NCBI GenBank assembly: GCA_014084085.1
Contig: NPFB01000104.1
Span: forward strand, 159,068 to 197,293
DNA: 38,226 bases
From: Hondaea fermentalgiana
Lineage: Eukaryota; Sar; Bigyra; Thraustochytrida; Thraustochytriidae
Reading direction: 5' to 3'
The notes below the pieces were generated by a model. It was given only the letters and a program-made list of their open reading frames with translations. It was not told where the DNA came from and searched no databases. A program made the translations under genes and the position numbers. Below, piece by piece: positions 1 to 9,966 of the stretch. How positions within the stretch are numbered: position 1 is the stretch's first letter; each line of letters starts with the position of its first letter.

Positions 1-1439
1 GACCCGCCCCGGTCGATCCATCGCCGGTCGATCCACCGCCATCGCCGGTCGGCCAGCCAGTCCCCGCGAGGCGATGCGAGGCCGCTTTCGCGTCGCTTCC
101 CGCGCACCTCCTGCGCGGCCGCGACCTCGCTCTCGCGGGCGGCGCGGCGGTACGGGAAGCGCGGAGAGGAGGAGAGGAGAGGAGCCGGGCGAGTGCCCAG
201 CGAAGGCCGCGCCGTAGCAGCCCCGCGGGAGCGCGCGTGCCCGGGCGCGGGGGAAGAAAGAAGGACGTCGGGCGGATCGACGCGGCTGCTTCTATTCGCG
301 TCGCGTCGCTCCCTCCCTCCTTCCTTCCCGCCGCCTCCGCACCGCTGCGCTTACGGTGGCGGCTCGCTAGCGCCGGCGGGAGGAGAGGACAGGGATCAAA
401 GGTGGCGCGAAGCCACCTCAGGCCGGCGTGGGAGAGTTGGCTGCTGGCTGGCGGCAGCGGCGCGTGCGGGACGCTGACGCCTGCGGTACGCGACGCGATC
501 CCCTGCTTCCCTGCTTCCTTCCATGCTTCGTCTTGGTAGCCGAGCGACGCCGCGCGGGTTGTTGACTCGGAAGCGGCCGCGCCGTCCCTCCTTCCCCTCC
601 CTCCCCGGATCGGCGCTGCTCAAGGATCCGGAGTGCGCCATGCTTCCGCGTTTCGCTCCCCTCCCTCCCTTGCTTCCTTGGGCCGCGGCGTTCCTGATCG
701 AAGGGACGAGGGGATGAGGCAAAGAAAGCAGCAGCAGCCATGGCAGCAGGATTTCTGCAGTGGCGGCCAGCCAGCGATCGACGCGGGTCGATGCGGGCGA
801 CAAAGTGATCGCCGTCCATCCACGTGGCCAATGAACGAACGACCGACCGACCAGCGAGGCGACCGACAGCGGCAGCGGCCGTGTCTTTCGCCACGGAGAG
901 GGATGGAGGGAGGATACCGCCTGCTCTCGCGCCTTCCTTGCTTCCTTTCTTCCTTGCTTCCTTCCTTGCTTGCTTCCTCTTTTCCGCGTCATTCCTGCCT
1001 TCCTGTCCCTTTCGAGTTGCAGTTGCTCCTTCCTACTCTTTCCTTCCTTCCCCACGCGCGTGCCCTCGAGAGCACCGGCGACAGCGACCTGCTGGCTGGC
1101 GACTGCGACAGGCAGCTAGTTAGTTGCCAGGCTGCTACTTGCGATACTACCTGCTGCATGGGCTGCCCAGGCTGCCCAGGCGCGCCGCGCGCGACGCGGA
1201 GGCAGCTCCAGAAAGAACCTGCCTGCCAGCGCTGCGTGGAAAGGCGCGGACGGTACCAAGACGGTGGCAGCAAGCGCTGCAGTCACTGTCTGCCCCGCCA
1301 GCGAGCGGCCGGCGCAGGGCGCGGGCTTCTCTTCAGCGTCGCGCGAGGGACTGGCGGCAACTCCCGGCCGCTGAGGAGAATGGAAAGGAAAGGCCGCAGA
1401 GGCCTTTCGCCTCGCCTCGCCTCGCCTCGCCGCGCCGGG

Positions 1440-1465
1440 AGAAAGAAAGAAAGAAAGAAAGAAAG
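1440..1465. repeat. (GAAA)n microsatellite
   Basis: A run of about six GAAA units lies in GC-rich spacer, directly after three CTCGC pentamers (CTCGCCTCGCCTCGC) on the same strand. Confidence 0.85.
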
Positions 1466-2770
1466 GCGTTGGCAGGGTGCCGTTGCGCTGGCCGCACCGC
1501 GCCGCGTCCCCCCTGGACGGAGATGGGGGGGCTCTTGGCTGCGGGCAGAGGGGCCGCAAAATCAGTGGCCGTGTCGGCGGCGGGGAGGGACGGAGGGGAC
1601 GCGTGCGGGGCGCGCGTGAGGGGGAGTGGGGGAAAAGGGAGAGAGGCGCCCGCCGGCCGGTGGATTGACCGAGGCGCGGGACGTCGACACTCTGACCCGA
1701 GTCGACGGACGCGGTTTGCGCCTGCCTGGCCTGCAGCTGCAGAGCTTACTTGGCGCCAGCGCGTCATCGGTTCGTTTCTTTGCTGGCGTCTCCCGGGCCC
1801 CGCAGCTCGAGGCCTCGGACGCGTCGATGGTAGCGCGAACGGCCCACACCACCGTACTGTGGGCAGGCACCGGAGGCCTTGTCCCCGACACACGTCTCGG
1901 CGCCGCGCTCTTTCTTCGGCCCTCCTCCCCGCGGCCGTCTGCAAGGCCTCGCGGTCCCTGCTACGACTTCTCGCGCCGTGCGTTGCTCGTCCTCCTCCTC
2001 GCGGCCACAAAACTCAATTCTACAGCCAGGTTGGCTGCTGCTGCAGGCAACCGCGGCCTTTGTTTTCCAGACAGCAAGAGCACTGTCGCGAAGCTGCGCA
2101 GCTGCAGAAGCTGCGGTAGAAGATGCTGCGTCTTGCTTCTTCTCGCGTCCCGCCCTCGCCCGTCGGCTCGAGTGCGGCGACGGTTGGCGCCGCCCTGATT
2201 GCTGTCCGTGGCGGCCGTCTTCCGCGCGGAGAGCTCGACGTGCGGCCGCCGTCGCGACGAACGAAGCGAGGGAGAGCTGTCTGGCTGGGCCGGTGGCAGC
2301 GACCTGACGAGAAAGCCGGGCGGCTGGCGGGTGGTAGGGTGAGTGGCTGGGCGGCTGCCTGCCCGTGTTTCCTGCTTTCTTGCTTGCCTTATTATATTTT
2401 TTTTTTCTCTCTTGCGTTCTTTGTTGCTTCTTGTTTCCTTTCTTGTTTCCTTCCTTTCTCTGCTTGCTGGCCGGTGTGGCGCTGGTCACTTACTCACTCG
2501 TTCACAGGCGGACGCATTGCCAACTTGACCGTTGCGGATCCCGATCCCACACTGCACCCGCAGCGCTTGGCTCGACGGTGCAGACTGGGAACGATCGTTT
2601 GATGCATTGGCTGGTTGGATTGTTGATTGCCTGACTGGTGTTTTGATCGATTCAAGTATGGAAGTTCGAGTGATCGATTGATCGATTGGACGGCTAGTAA
2701 AGGATAGAACCGGCAGGCTGGCTTGCAGGCGGGCGGGTGGAGCGAGCACCCGCGCAGCTCGTCCGTTCGC

Positions 2771-2812
2771 TCCTTCCTTCCTTCCTTCCTTCCTTCCTTC
2801 CTTCCTTCCTTC
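2771..2812. repeat. (TTCC)n microsatellite
   Basis: About ten uninterrupted TTCC units in non-coding DNA, ending in CTTTCGGGG. Confidence 0.95.
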
Positions 2813-3219
2813 TTTCGGGGTGCGACCTGCCTAGCCAGTTGGCCGGAGCCGCGTGGAGCCTCCAGAGCGTGTATCGCGGATCATGTGCAAGCGTCGCTGT
2901 CGGTCGCTGTCGGTCGGTCGGCCGGGCAGGCGGGCGGGCAAGAATGCAGGCAAGCAAGCAAGCAAGCAGGCAAGCAGCAGCAGCTGCAGGCAAGCAGGCA
3001 CAGGAAATCAATATGCCTAGTGAGCTCGGTTGGCTGCGGCCACGGCTGGGGGGACGCTCCGTTGCTTTGGTCTTTCGCTCCCCGCAGCGCCCAGCACGGC
3101 ACTGTGGCCCTGCCGCGCAGCTGCTACAGACACGCTCTCCCCACAGCGGCGCAGCGCCCATCTCGGTCAGGCACTCAGGCTGCCTGCTCAGACGGCCAGC
3201 ATGGTGTCGTTCGCGCCTT

Positions 3220-3245
3220 CTTTGTTTGTTTGTTTGTTTGTTTGT
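3220..3245. repeat. (TTTG)n microsatellite
   Basis: About six TTTG units in non-coding DNA. Confidence 0.9.
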
Positions 3246-3430
3246 TCGTCTGTCGCCCGCCAGCCGCCCGCTACCGCTTTCTCGGCCCCGGTTCGGCGGC
3301 CGCGCGGCCTCGGAGCGGCGCCGTGAAATGGCCTGGCCGAGCGCGCCCTCGCGTTCCCTGCCTCGCGCTGCGCGAGACTGGCGCCGCGAAACCGTTCCAA
3401 ATGCGTGCTTGCCTGCCCGCTTACCGCCAC

Positions 3431-3478
<48 letters not shown>

Positions 3479-3480
3479 TC
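3431..3480. repeat. (CTTT)n microsatellite
   Basis: About twelve perfect CTTT units. This is the longest tetranucleotide array in the window and is followed by an AT-rich polypyrimidine stretch to about 3545. Confidence 0.95.
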
Positions 3481-3710
3481 AAAATTCTTCTCTTGTTTTT
3501 TATATAATTTCTTTCTTTACTTTCCTTTCCTTTCCTTCCTCGCGTTTCTCTCTTTCACTTCGGTCTCGCGTCCACTCGTCTCGCGTGGTCGTCCCGAGTC
3601 CGCGCGCCGGGCTTCCTCCTCTCTCCGCCGCCGGCCTGCTCCCGCCGCCGCCGCGCGGACTCCACGGCGCGCGCCCTTTTGCCGCCGATGGCGCACGCCA
3701 GATCTGGCAG

Positions 3711-3747
<37 letters not shown>
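3711..3747. repeat. (GGCT)n microsatellite
   Basis: About nine GGCT units in non-coding DNA. Confidence 0.95.
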
Positions 3748-3828
3748 AGGAGGGAGCAGAACGGAGAAAGGAGGCACTCGTGCACGCTCTGATCACTCGC
3801 GACAAGGCGCTGCGTTTCAAGTGGTGCT

Positions 3829-3859
3829 GATCGATCGATCGATCGATCGATCGATCGAT
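3829..3859. repeat. (ATCG)n self-complementary microsatellite
   Basis: About seven GATC/ATCG units. The unit is its own reverse complement, so the array can fold into a hairpin or cruciform. Confidence 0.95.
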
Positions 3860-4407
3860 TGAGAGGTCCGAGCAGAGGCGGGAAAAGAAAGGCTTGCATC
3901 AGCATCCTCACTAGCCAGAGGAATCTGGCGCGCTCGCTCACGGCTCGGCCGGCTGGCTGCCTGGCTGACTGGCCAAAATCAAGCAAGCGAGGACCGAGGA
4001 AGAGGAGAGGCCTCGCCGCGGGTGGAATTTGAGGCCTTTCTTTTTTGTTTCGTTTTCCCTTTTGGCTTTTCGTTTGTTATTTTTTTAGTTGCTTGGTTGC
4101 AAGTTTTGCTTTCGAGTTCAGGCGAGGTTGGCGATTTCTTTTTCTGGCTGAGCATTCTTTGTTTTACTTTACTTTACTTTACATTCTTTTCTTTTCTTTT
4201 CTTTTTTCTTTTGTTGCTTCGCATGCGTGGCGTTTCCTTGTCCTTGCTCCACAGCGCACTCTTTCCTTGCATTTTATAAGCCTACTTGCATTTTTTTTTG
4301 TTGCTGCTGCCAGGCTGCTCTGCACTGCACTGCGCTTGTCGATTTACATTTGCCATGGTTGATCGGCTGGCGCGGCTGCGGTTCGGATTCCCATGGATCA
4401 AGTAACC

Positions 4408-4442
4408 AGCCAGCCAGCCAGCCAGCAAGTCAGCAAGCCAAC
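4408..4442. repeat. (CAGC)n-like microsatellite, imperfect
   Basis: Five CAGC units followed by diverged CAAG/TCAG/CAAC units. Confidence 0.85.
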
Positions 4443-4899
4443 CAAACAATCGAATCGGATCGATCGATGGATTGAGTGATCGTCGCCAAGCCCTCGTCTC
4501 ATCTCCTTTCGTCGCCTTTCGTTTTTCTCAGGGTCACTCGGTGGGTGCCCGCCCATCCGGCTTATTACGATTGTCATTTTCTTTCAATCAACCAACCGCA
4601 TGCACCGTCGTATAGCAAATGCACGCAGGCGCGTAATGCCAAGACCGAGCGAGCCCGAGCCGCCACCAACCAACCCACCCACCCTCCAACCAACCAGGAA
4701 ACAGAAAAGAAACCAAGCTGCAAGGACGAAAGCGCTGCGCTCTCGCCGCGGTCTCGCGCACCTGCTGCGAGCCTTTCCTGGTTCTCTCCCTCCTCCCTCC
4801 CTCCCTCTCTCCGTCCAACTCTTCCCCCCTCTCTCCCTCCCTCCCTCCCTGGCCGACCCGCCGATCGCCCGCCTCCTCCGGTCGGCCGGCCGGCCGCCT

Positions 4900-4963
4900 C
4901 ATTCTGCACTTGCGGCGGCGGGAATCCGACTGGCGGGCGCCCATTCCGCACTTGCGGCGGCGG
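4900..4963 (+). promoter_or_regulatory. Direct pair of CATTCYGCACTTGCGGCGGCGG motifs
   Basis: Two 22-bp copies start at 4900 and 4942, 42 bp apart, and differ only at one T/C position. The same core recurs inverted between the IMP dehydrogenase and WKF genes at 26021-26038. The core contains an E-box-like CACTTG. A transcription-factor site or core promoter element is inferred from the copy number and the shared location in non-coding DNA. No gene is recognised right next to this pair. Confidence 0.45.
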
Positions 4964-5088
4964 CGCCTCCTTCCTCCTCCCCTCCCTCCTCCGGCTCGGC
5001 TCGCTCCTGGAAGGCGTGACGCGCCAGAGAGGCCCGGTAACCTCTTTCGCATTTCCCGCCGGCTGCGGAAAGGCGGGGAATAGCAGGA

Positions 5089-5111
5089 GACAGACAGACA
5101 GACAGACAGAC
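5089..5111. repeat. (GACA)n microsatellite
   Basis: Between five and six GACA units, followed by purine-rich GAAAGAAAGAAGG sequence. Confidence 0.9.
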
Positions 5112-5768
5112 GGGAGGAGGAAAAGAAAGAAAGAAGGCGAGGAGGCGAGAAAGCGAGGCGAGGCAAGGCAAAGCAAATCGAGAGCAGCAGCGCGCCCGCG
5201 GCACGGAGCGCGGCCAGGCAGCCAGGCAGGCAGCGAGCGAGCGAGCGGAGGCCACGCGCAGCGCGGCGCGGCGCGGCGAGGCGCGGCGAGGCCCGAAGCG
5301 CGGCGCAGAGCGAGGCGAGCGGAGTCGCGCGGCGGCGGCGCAGGCATTTTGCGGCATCGACGCGAACAGCGAGCAAGAAAGGCGGGAGAAAGAAAGAAAC
5401 CTCGGCGAGCTAACGCGACGCGCGGGAGCCAAGAAGCGCGGCGCGAGGCGCGGCGCAGGCTGACGAGCGTGCGCGCGAGCGGAGGCGCGGCGCGTGCAGG
5501 CGGGCTGGCTGGCCAGCGAGCGAGCGGGCGAGCGAGCGAGCACACGCGCGTGCAGCGCGAGAGAGAGCCGCGGCGGCGTCACGCAGAGCGGTTGTCGCGA
5601 GCAAGCGCCAATAGCGCGCAAAGAGTCTCGCCTCGCAGCTCCGCTTCCGCTTGCTGACGCAGCGCCGACGCGGCAGCCCCGCAAGCACGCACGCGCGCGC
5701 GCAAGCGAGCAGTCCAAGCCCGCGCATCGAGCGCGATCGATCGCCTCGCTTTCCAGTGCCCTGCGCGC

Positions 5769-5800
5769 GTTCATTCATTCGTTCGTTCATTCGTTCATTC
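5769..5800. repeat. (ATTC/GTTC)n microsatellite
   Basis: Mixed ATTC and GTTC units. The same pattern reappears at 30138-30195. Confidence 0.85.
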
Positions 5801-6068
5801 CGAGCCAACCCGAGCAGGCAGCACCTGCAAAACCAATTCGATCGATTCAAACCAACCAACCCGAGCCCAGCAGCACAGCACAGTAAGGCAGCCAAGCCAA
5901 GCCAAGCCAAGCCAAGGCAAAGCAGAGCAGGAAGGCGGAACGGAGCACGGGCGCAGCGTCTCGACCGGTCCGGGTTTCCTCGGCTCTTGTGCGCGGCGCG
6001 TCTTCCTCTTCGGCGTGGCCAGCTAGCTACGAGCTAACGAGCTAACTAACTACCTGGCCGGCCAGCGC

Positions 6069-6094
6069 GCTAGCTAGCTAGCTAGCTAGCTAGC
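6069..6094. repeat. (GCTA)n self-complementary microsatellite
   Basis: About six GCTA/TAGC units that can pair with themselves. They are preceded by scattered AGCTAGCTA/GAGCTAACTA sequence from 6021. Confidence 0.95.
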
Positions 6095-6196
6095 GAGTAG
6101 CACACACGCAGACACCGCGGCGGGTCTCGAGGTCTCCGGCGCCGCTGCTGTTGGAAAGAAGGCGCGAGGGCGGGCAAGCCGCATCCGCGAGACACC

Positions 6197-6221
6197 TTCC
6201 ATCCATCCATCCATCCATCCA
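6197..6221. repeat. (CATC)n microsatellite
   Basis: About six ATCC units in non-coding DNA. Confidence 0.95.
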
Positions 6222-6476
6222 GCCTGCCTGCCAGCCTTTCCCCCCTTCCGCCGGAGCAGAGAGGCAAAGCAGAGCGGAGCAGGCGGCCAGGGCGGCGCCC
6301 GAGGCAAAGCAGCTGCGACCCACGCTCCCTCTCTGTCGCAGTCCACTGTGGCGCGCGAGGCGCGGGAAAGAAAGAAAGAAAGAAATAAGAAGGGCAAGCA
6401 AGCAAGGCGCAGCAGGGCGGAGCAGCAGCGGTATCTTTGCCGCCGCTTGTTTCCCTTCGGTCGAGCGGCGCCCCGT

Positions 6477-6521
6477 CCGTCTGTCTGTCAGTCAGTCAGT
6501 CAGTCTGTCTGTGTCTGTCTC
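6477..6521. repeat. Compound (GTCT)n(CAGT)n(GTCT)n microsatellite
   Basis: GTCT units flank a central block of CAGT units, giving a compound tetranucleotide tract of about 45 bp. Confidence 0.9.
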
Positions 6522-7469
6522 GGCCGCGTTCGCGCGAGCCGAACCGACGCGAGCCGCGCCGCGCCGCGCAGCGCAGGCAAACCGCGATCCCGATCGTGCG
6601 GGGCGAGGCGAGGGAGGCGGGAGCCGCACAGCCGCAGCCGGGCGGGCGGTCGGTTGACTCGGTCGTTCGTTGAATCCTCGCGCGCACTCCCCAGCGCATC
6701 CCATCCCCCTAGACAGGCTGCCTGCCTGACCGCGGCAAGTCCACTTTGGTCGACACGGCGCAGGCCAGCCAGGCCAATCCATCCGTCCATCCGATCCATC
6801 CACTCCAGCCCCGCGGGCGACGCACGCAGGCAGCCTCGAGCAGAGCGGAGCGCGGGGCAGAGAGGGCAGGCGAGGCCTCGACGCGACGCGGCTCGGCGCG
6901 GCTGAGGCAGGAAAGCAGGCAAGCAGCGGCACCTGGAAGCAGGCGAGCAGGCTTGCACAGCCAGCCAGCCAGCCAGCCTCGCTCCCGCTTGCTCGCGTTC
7001 TTTCCTTCTCTCGGTCGATCGCTCGCTCGCTCGCCCGCTCGATCAGGCGGTCGCTCGCGCGCGCACATCAGCCCGTCGGGTCGCGTGTGCTCGCGCAGGC
7101 CGCGCCCGCGTCCACCGCTCGCCTCCCGCGCGCGAGAGCGAGCGAGCGAGGGAGGGGCCCGCACGCCCGCCTGTCTTTCACCGCGCAGGCTCAGGACACT
7201 CGGCTGCCGCGGCGGGGAGGAAGGAGGAAGGAAGGAGCGTAGAGAGAGAGAGACTGGGGGGCCGGCGCTCAGGGACTCGGCGCACGGACGCGGAGAGAGA
7301 GAGCAGATCGGCGGAGCGGCGATCGCTCGAGCCCAGCAGACGCCGAAAGCACGCAAGGACTCGAGCAAGCCAGGCAGCAAGCCGAGGCAGGCAGGCAGGC
7401 AGGACGGCGAGGGAGCGCAGCGCGCAGGCGCGCAGGCGAGGGAGGAGAGAGGCGCGCGCGCAGCGGAAG

Positions 7470-8552
7470 ATGTGCAAGGCCGCGCGCGAGATGAGACACG
7501 AAGTTCTTTGCGTCACGCTCGGCAAGAAGCAGCAGCAGCAGCAAGAGGCCAAGATGCACGTGCGCAGCCAGCAGCAGCAGATCATCCTGCAAAAGCTGGG
7601 GCCCGCGCAGATTCACAGACTCGCTGCGCTCGCGCAGGAAATGAGCGCCAACAACAATAACAACCAATACAAGAACAACAGCAACAACAACACAACGCGC
7701 CTCGCGCGGCGGACGCGAAGGCTAGAAGAGCCGTCGCGACCACCATCACCATCACAGGCACTCCCGCCAGCAACAGAAACAAAATCCAGCAGCGACGACG
7801 AAGACGAGCAAAATGAAAACAACAAAAACGTACAGCACATGCAGCAACAGCAGCAGCAACGCCCCGTCGCAAGTACATCAAAACCCACCCGGAAACACGC
7901 ACAGCGCAATGCCAGCGCAACAAAACAGGCACAGAAAAGCCCGCGACGCACCGTCTTTGTCGAGGACGTCACCGTCATCGAGTATGACCTCAGCGACGAG
8001 GAGCGCATGGACAAACGCCAAGCGTTCCGCGCCATCGGCAGACGCAGGCACATGAAGCGCCTGCGCCCCGACTTCAAGGACATGCCCAACGACGAGTTCG
8101 GCGAAATGATGTTCGCGAGCAACTCGTGGCGCTGCGATAAACCTGCACACTCCGAAACGCCGCCCACGCCCATCAACGTACAGTACGCGTCCGGAGTGTC
8201 TTCAGCAGCCCGCATTTCCCCACCCTCGAACTCGAACTCGCCAAACTCGCCGCTCTTTCTCAATGGCGCACAATCCCACAATGCCACCTCCTCGCAGCGA
8301 GCGCGCACACCGCTGCAGGGCCATGCGCGCCGCAACCAGCACTACCCTCAAATCAGGAGGGCCACAAATGTCACACGCGTCAACAGCCACTCGCTTGCCA
8401 AGCGCAAGCGCGCCGCCTCCGACGTCTCGTACTGGGACATGTTTCTCGCCACCATTCTCTTCATCAAGCTTCTTGCGACGGTCGTCTTGTCCACGGCCGG
8501 CCGGAGCAACACGGAAGAACACCCTTCTCGCAAATCTGTCACCTACTCATGA
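7470..8552 (+). CDS. Q/N-rich, probably tail-anchored protein with a PPP1R15-like motif
   Basis: This single-exon frame encodes 360 residues. Residues 20-130 are rich in Gln and Asn runs and a short acidic stretch. At 158-196 there is a charged block, RRTVFVEDVTVIEYDLSDEE followed by a basic segment with a Phe and RRR. This resembles the RVxF-plus-acidic-plus-basic core of PPP1R15/GADD34-type regulators, which bring protein phosphatase 1 to eIF2alpha. The first hydrophobic RVxF position is Thr rather than Val/Ile, so the match is imperfect. Residues 312-317 are basic (KRKRAA), 321-343 form one hydrophobic helix, and about 17 residues follow, which fits a tail-anchored membrane protein with its bulk in the cytosol. 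The ATG has A at -3. Compared with the upstream DNA, the frame has meaningful composition and ends just before the convergent phosphatase gene. The PP1 role is inference; the existence of the gene is more secure. Confidence 0.65.
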   Translation: MCKAAREMRHEVLCVTLGKKQQQQQEAKMHVRSQQQQIILQKLGPAQIHRLAALAQEMSANNNNNQYKNNSNNNTTRLARRTRRLEEPSRPPSPSQALPPATETKSSSDDEDEQNENNKNVQHMQQQQQQRPVASTSKPTRKHAQRNASATKQAQKSPRRTVFVEDVTVIEYDLSDEERMDKRQAFRAIGRRRHMKRLRPDFKDMPNDEFGEMMFASNSWRCDKPAHSETPPTPINVQYASGVSSAARISPPSNSNSPNSPLFLNGAQSHNATSSQRARTPLQGHARRNQHYPQIRRATNVTRVNSHSLAKRKRAASDVSYWDMFLATILFIKLLATVVLSTAGRSNTEEHPSRKSVTYS

Positions 8553-8654
8553 GCATGTATAAGCGCAACAATTTTGATGTTTTACAAAAAAAACAACCCC
8601 ACCTTTCCTTCTTGGCCGAATTGCGCGCGCGCGCGTGCATGTATCGAGCTTCCC

Positions 8655-8689
8655 CATTCTCCCCCCCCCCCCAAAAAAACAAATCTTTC
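8655..8689. repeat. Poly-C/poly-A homopolymer junction
   Basis: A C run of about a dozen bases abuts an A run, between the convergent stops of the tail-anchored protein gene and the phosphatase gene. Confidence 0.7.
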
Positions 8690-8751
8690 GCAGGGTCAAA
8701 GTCATCTTTTGTTTCATTTTATACTGACTGGAACACAACTCCATTCGCTTC

Positions 8752-9966
8752 TCAAGAAGTAAGCCAAGGCTGCAGCTCCACCACCGATAAGCCGCCACCG
8801 TAAGCGCGACTCATACCTGTATCGGCGAGCACCAGTCTCCCTTCGCAACGAATCGTCGGCCGACCCGTTTGCTGCACCGTATGTCCAACGAGCATACGAT
8901 GCGCTTTCAAAGAAGAAAGCATCTGGTACAACTCGGCACACACTTCCCTCTCATTCGGCTCAGCGTATCGCCGCGTCCAGAGCAAACCCTGTCCAAGAAG
9001 CAGCTTATTTGTCACACTATGCCGCTGCACCTGACGCTCGCTCGAGCCCATCAACAGCTGACGCACATCCTTGTTGATATCACTCACAGAGTGCGTGGAG
9101 GCCAACCACGCGGGCACCCCCGCGTGCGCAAAAATCGTCGTAAAAGCAGTACCTTTGAAGCTCTCCTCCTCATTCTCTTTCTCCGGAGAACCACCAGCAG
9201 CAGCACCACCACCGCCACCACCAGGGCCATTTTTGTTAGAGTAATCGTCTTCAGCAGGATCGGCCTCCACGTCAAGCTGCGTCACACGGGCCGCCACGGG
9301 GAGCGCACGCAAAAAGTCTCCGAGCGAAGATCCGGCATCTAGCTTGCGTCGTCGCGCCGCAATCCCGCCAAATTGCGCCGTCTCCTGCGCGTCCGCGTAC
9401 CTCAAATCTCCGGCGAGGTTCATGAGCTCATGATTCCCCAAAAGCTGCACCACGCAGCCCCCGGCTTCGACCGCCTCGGACCGCAATCGAGAAAGCCATT
9501 CAAAAATGCGCACCGTGTCCGGCCCGCGGTCAATGATGTCCCCCGTCTGCACCAGCACCGCGTCGCCGCCCGCCCAGTGCCGCTCCTCGGCCCGTGGGCC
9601 CGGCGTCACGAGGCCCGCCAGCTCCAAGGCCTGTTCGAGCCGCTCGAGGTCCCCATGGACATCTGCGACCGCCACCACGCGCGAGGACGTTACCACGCGG
9701 TCTGCCTCGCACACCACGACGCCTCTGCCTCCCGTAGCGACCTCCTCGCGCTGCACGCAAGCGCGCGACCCCGCGGCGGCACCGGCTTCGTGGCATTCCT
9801 CCAGACTGGCCGACGCAAGATATGCTTGCAGACCCAGCGCCACGACGCTCAGCACAACCACAAAGGACAACATCGCCGCCATCGACGCGCCTACCGCGAC
9901 GTTGCCCTCTCCACGCCGCCCCGCGCGCTCGCGAGGCTTCCGATACCTTTCCATCGGGCTTTGCAT
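8752..9966 (-). CDS. Membrane-anchored Shewanella-like (SLP-type) PPP metallophosphatase
   Basis: This 404-residue protein has the full PPP-superfamily metal-binding set: DVHGD (102-106), GDIIDRG (142-148), GNHE (177-180), the FAHAG histidine (about 280) and GHT (361-363), followed by a late aspartate in LVLADTG. The order and spacing match the calcineurin-like fold and especially the bacterial-type Shewanella-like phosphatases found in plants and protists. Expected activity is dimetal-dependent phosphoester hydrolysis, probably on phosphoproteins. Residues 29-52 are a hydrophobic segment after a basic N-terminus, so a signal anchor or signal peptide is likely and the catalytic domain would be lumenal or extracellular. 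A Gly-rich insert lies at 248-259. The frame stays open to an ATG at 10137, but the added 57 residues come from AT-rich DNA unlike coding sequence here, so I chose the ATG at 9966. The gene is convergent with the upstream + gene (about 200 bp apart). Confidence 0.85.
   Translation of the reverse strand: MQSPMERYRKPRERAGRRGEGNVAVGASMAAMLSFVVVLSVVALGLQAYLASASLEECHEAGAAAGSRACVQREEVATGGRGVVVCEADRVVTSSRVVAVADVHGDLERLEQALELAGLVTPGPRAEERHWAGGDAVLVQTGDIIDRGPDTVRIFEWLSRLRSEAVEAGGCVVQLLGNHELMNLAGDLRYADAQETAQFGGIAARRRKLDAGSSLGDFLRALPVAARVTQLDVEADPAEDDYSNKNGPGGGGGGAAAGGSPEKENEEESFKGTAFTTIFAHAGVPAWLASTHSVSDINKDVRQLLMGSSERQVQRHSVTNKLLLGQGLLWTRRYAEPNEREVCAELYQMLSSLKAHRMLVGHTVQQTGRPTIRCEGRLVLADTGMSRAYGGGLSVVELQPWLTS

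Larger units (their letters stand above)
1..7469. other. Long GC-rich non-coding region with many simple repeats
   Basis: I see no supportable gene in these 7.4 kb. Many overlapping open frames exist on both strands, but their translations are Ala/Arg/Pro/Ser-rich, interrupted by repeat-encoded runs, and show no recognisable domain. They are what high GC content gives by chance. The stretch holds a dense series of mostly 4-bp microsatellites (listed separately), polypyrimidine tracts, and a pair of GCACTTGCGG motifs near 4.9 kb. Part of its right end probably contains the promoter and 5' leader of the gene starting at 7470. A transcribed non-coding RNA or a heavily spliced gene cannot be excluded from sequence alone. 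Confidence 0.6.

Noticed and set aside
633..2489. Several overlapping frames of 220-330 codons on both strands
   Set aside because: All have low-complexity, Arg/Ala-rich translations, start at arbitrary positions and share no domain. Expected by chance at this GC content.
3431..3860. Evenly repeated tracts that might suggest a CRISPR array
   Set aside because: They are uninterrupted 4-bp microsatellites with no spacers, in a eukaryotic context.
4476..5657. Plus-strand open frame of 393 codons in the left region
   Set aside because: The translation is Arg/Ala/Ser/Pro-rich and repeat-derived, and overlapping frames of similar length exist on the opposite strand. No coding signal.
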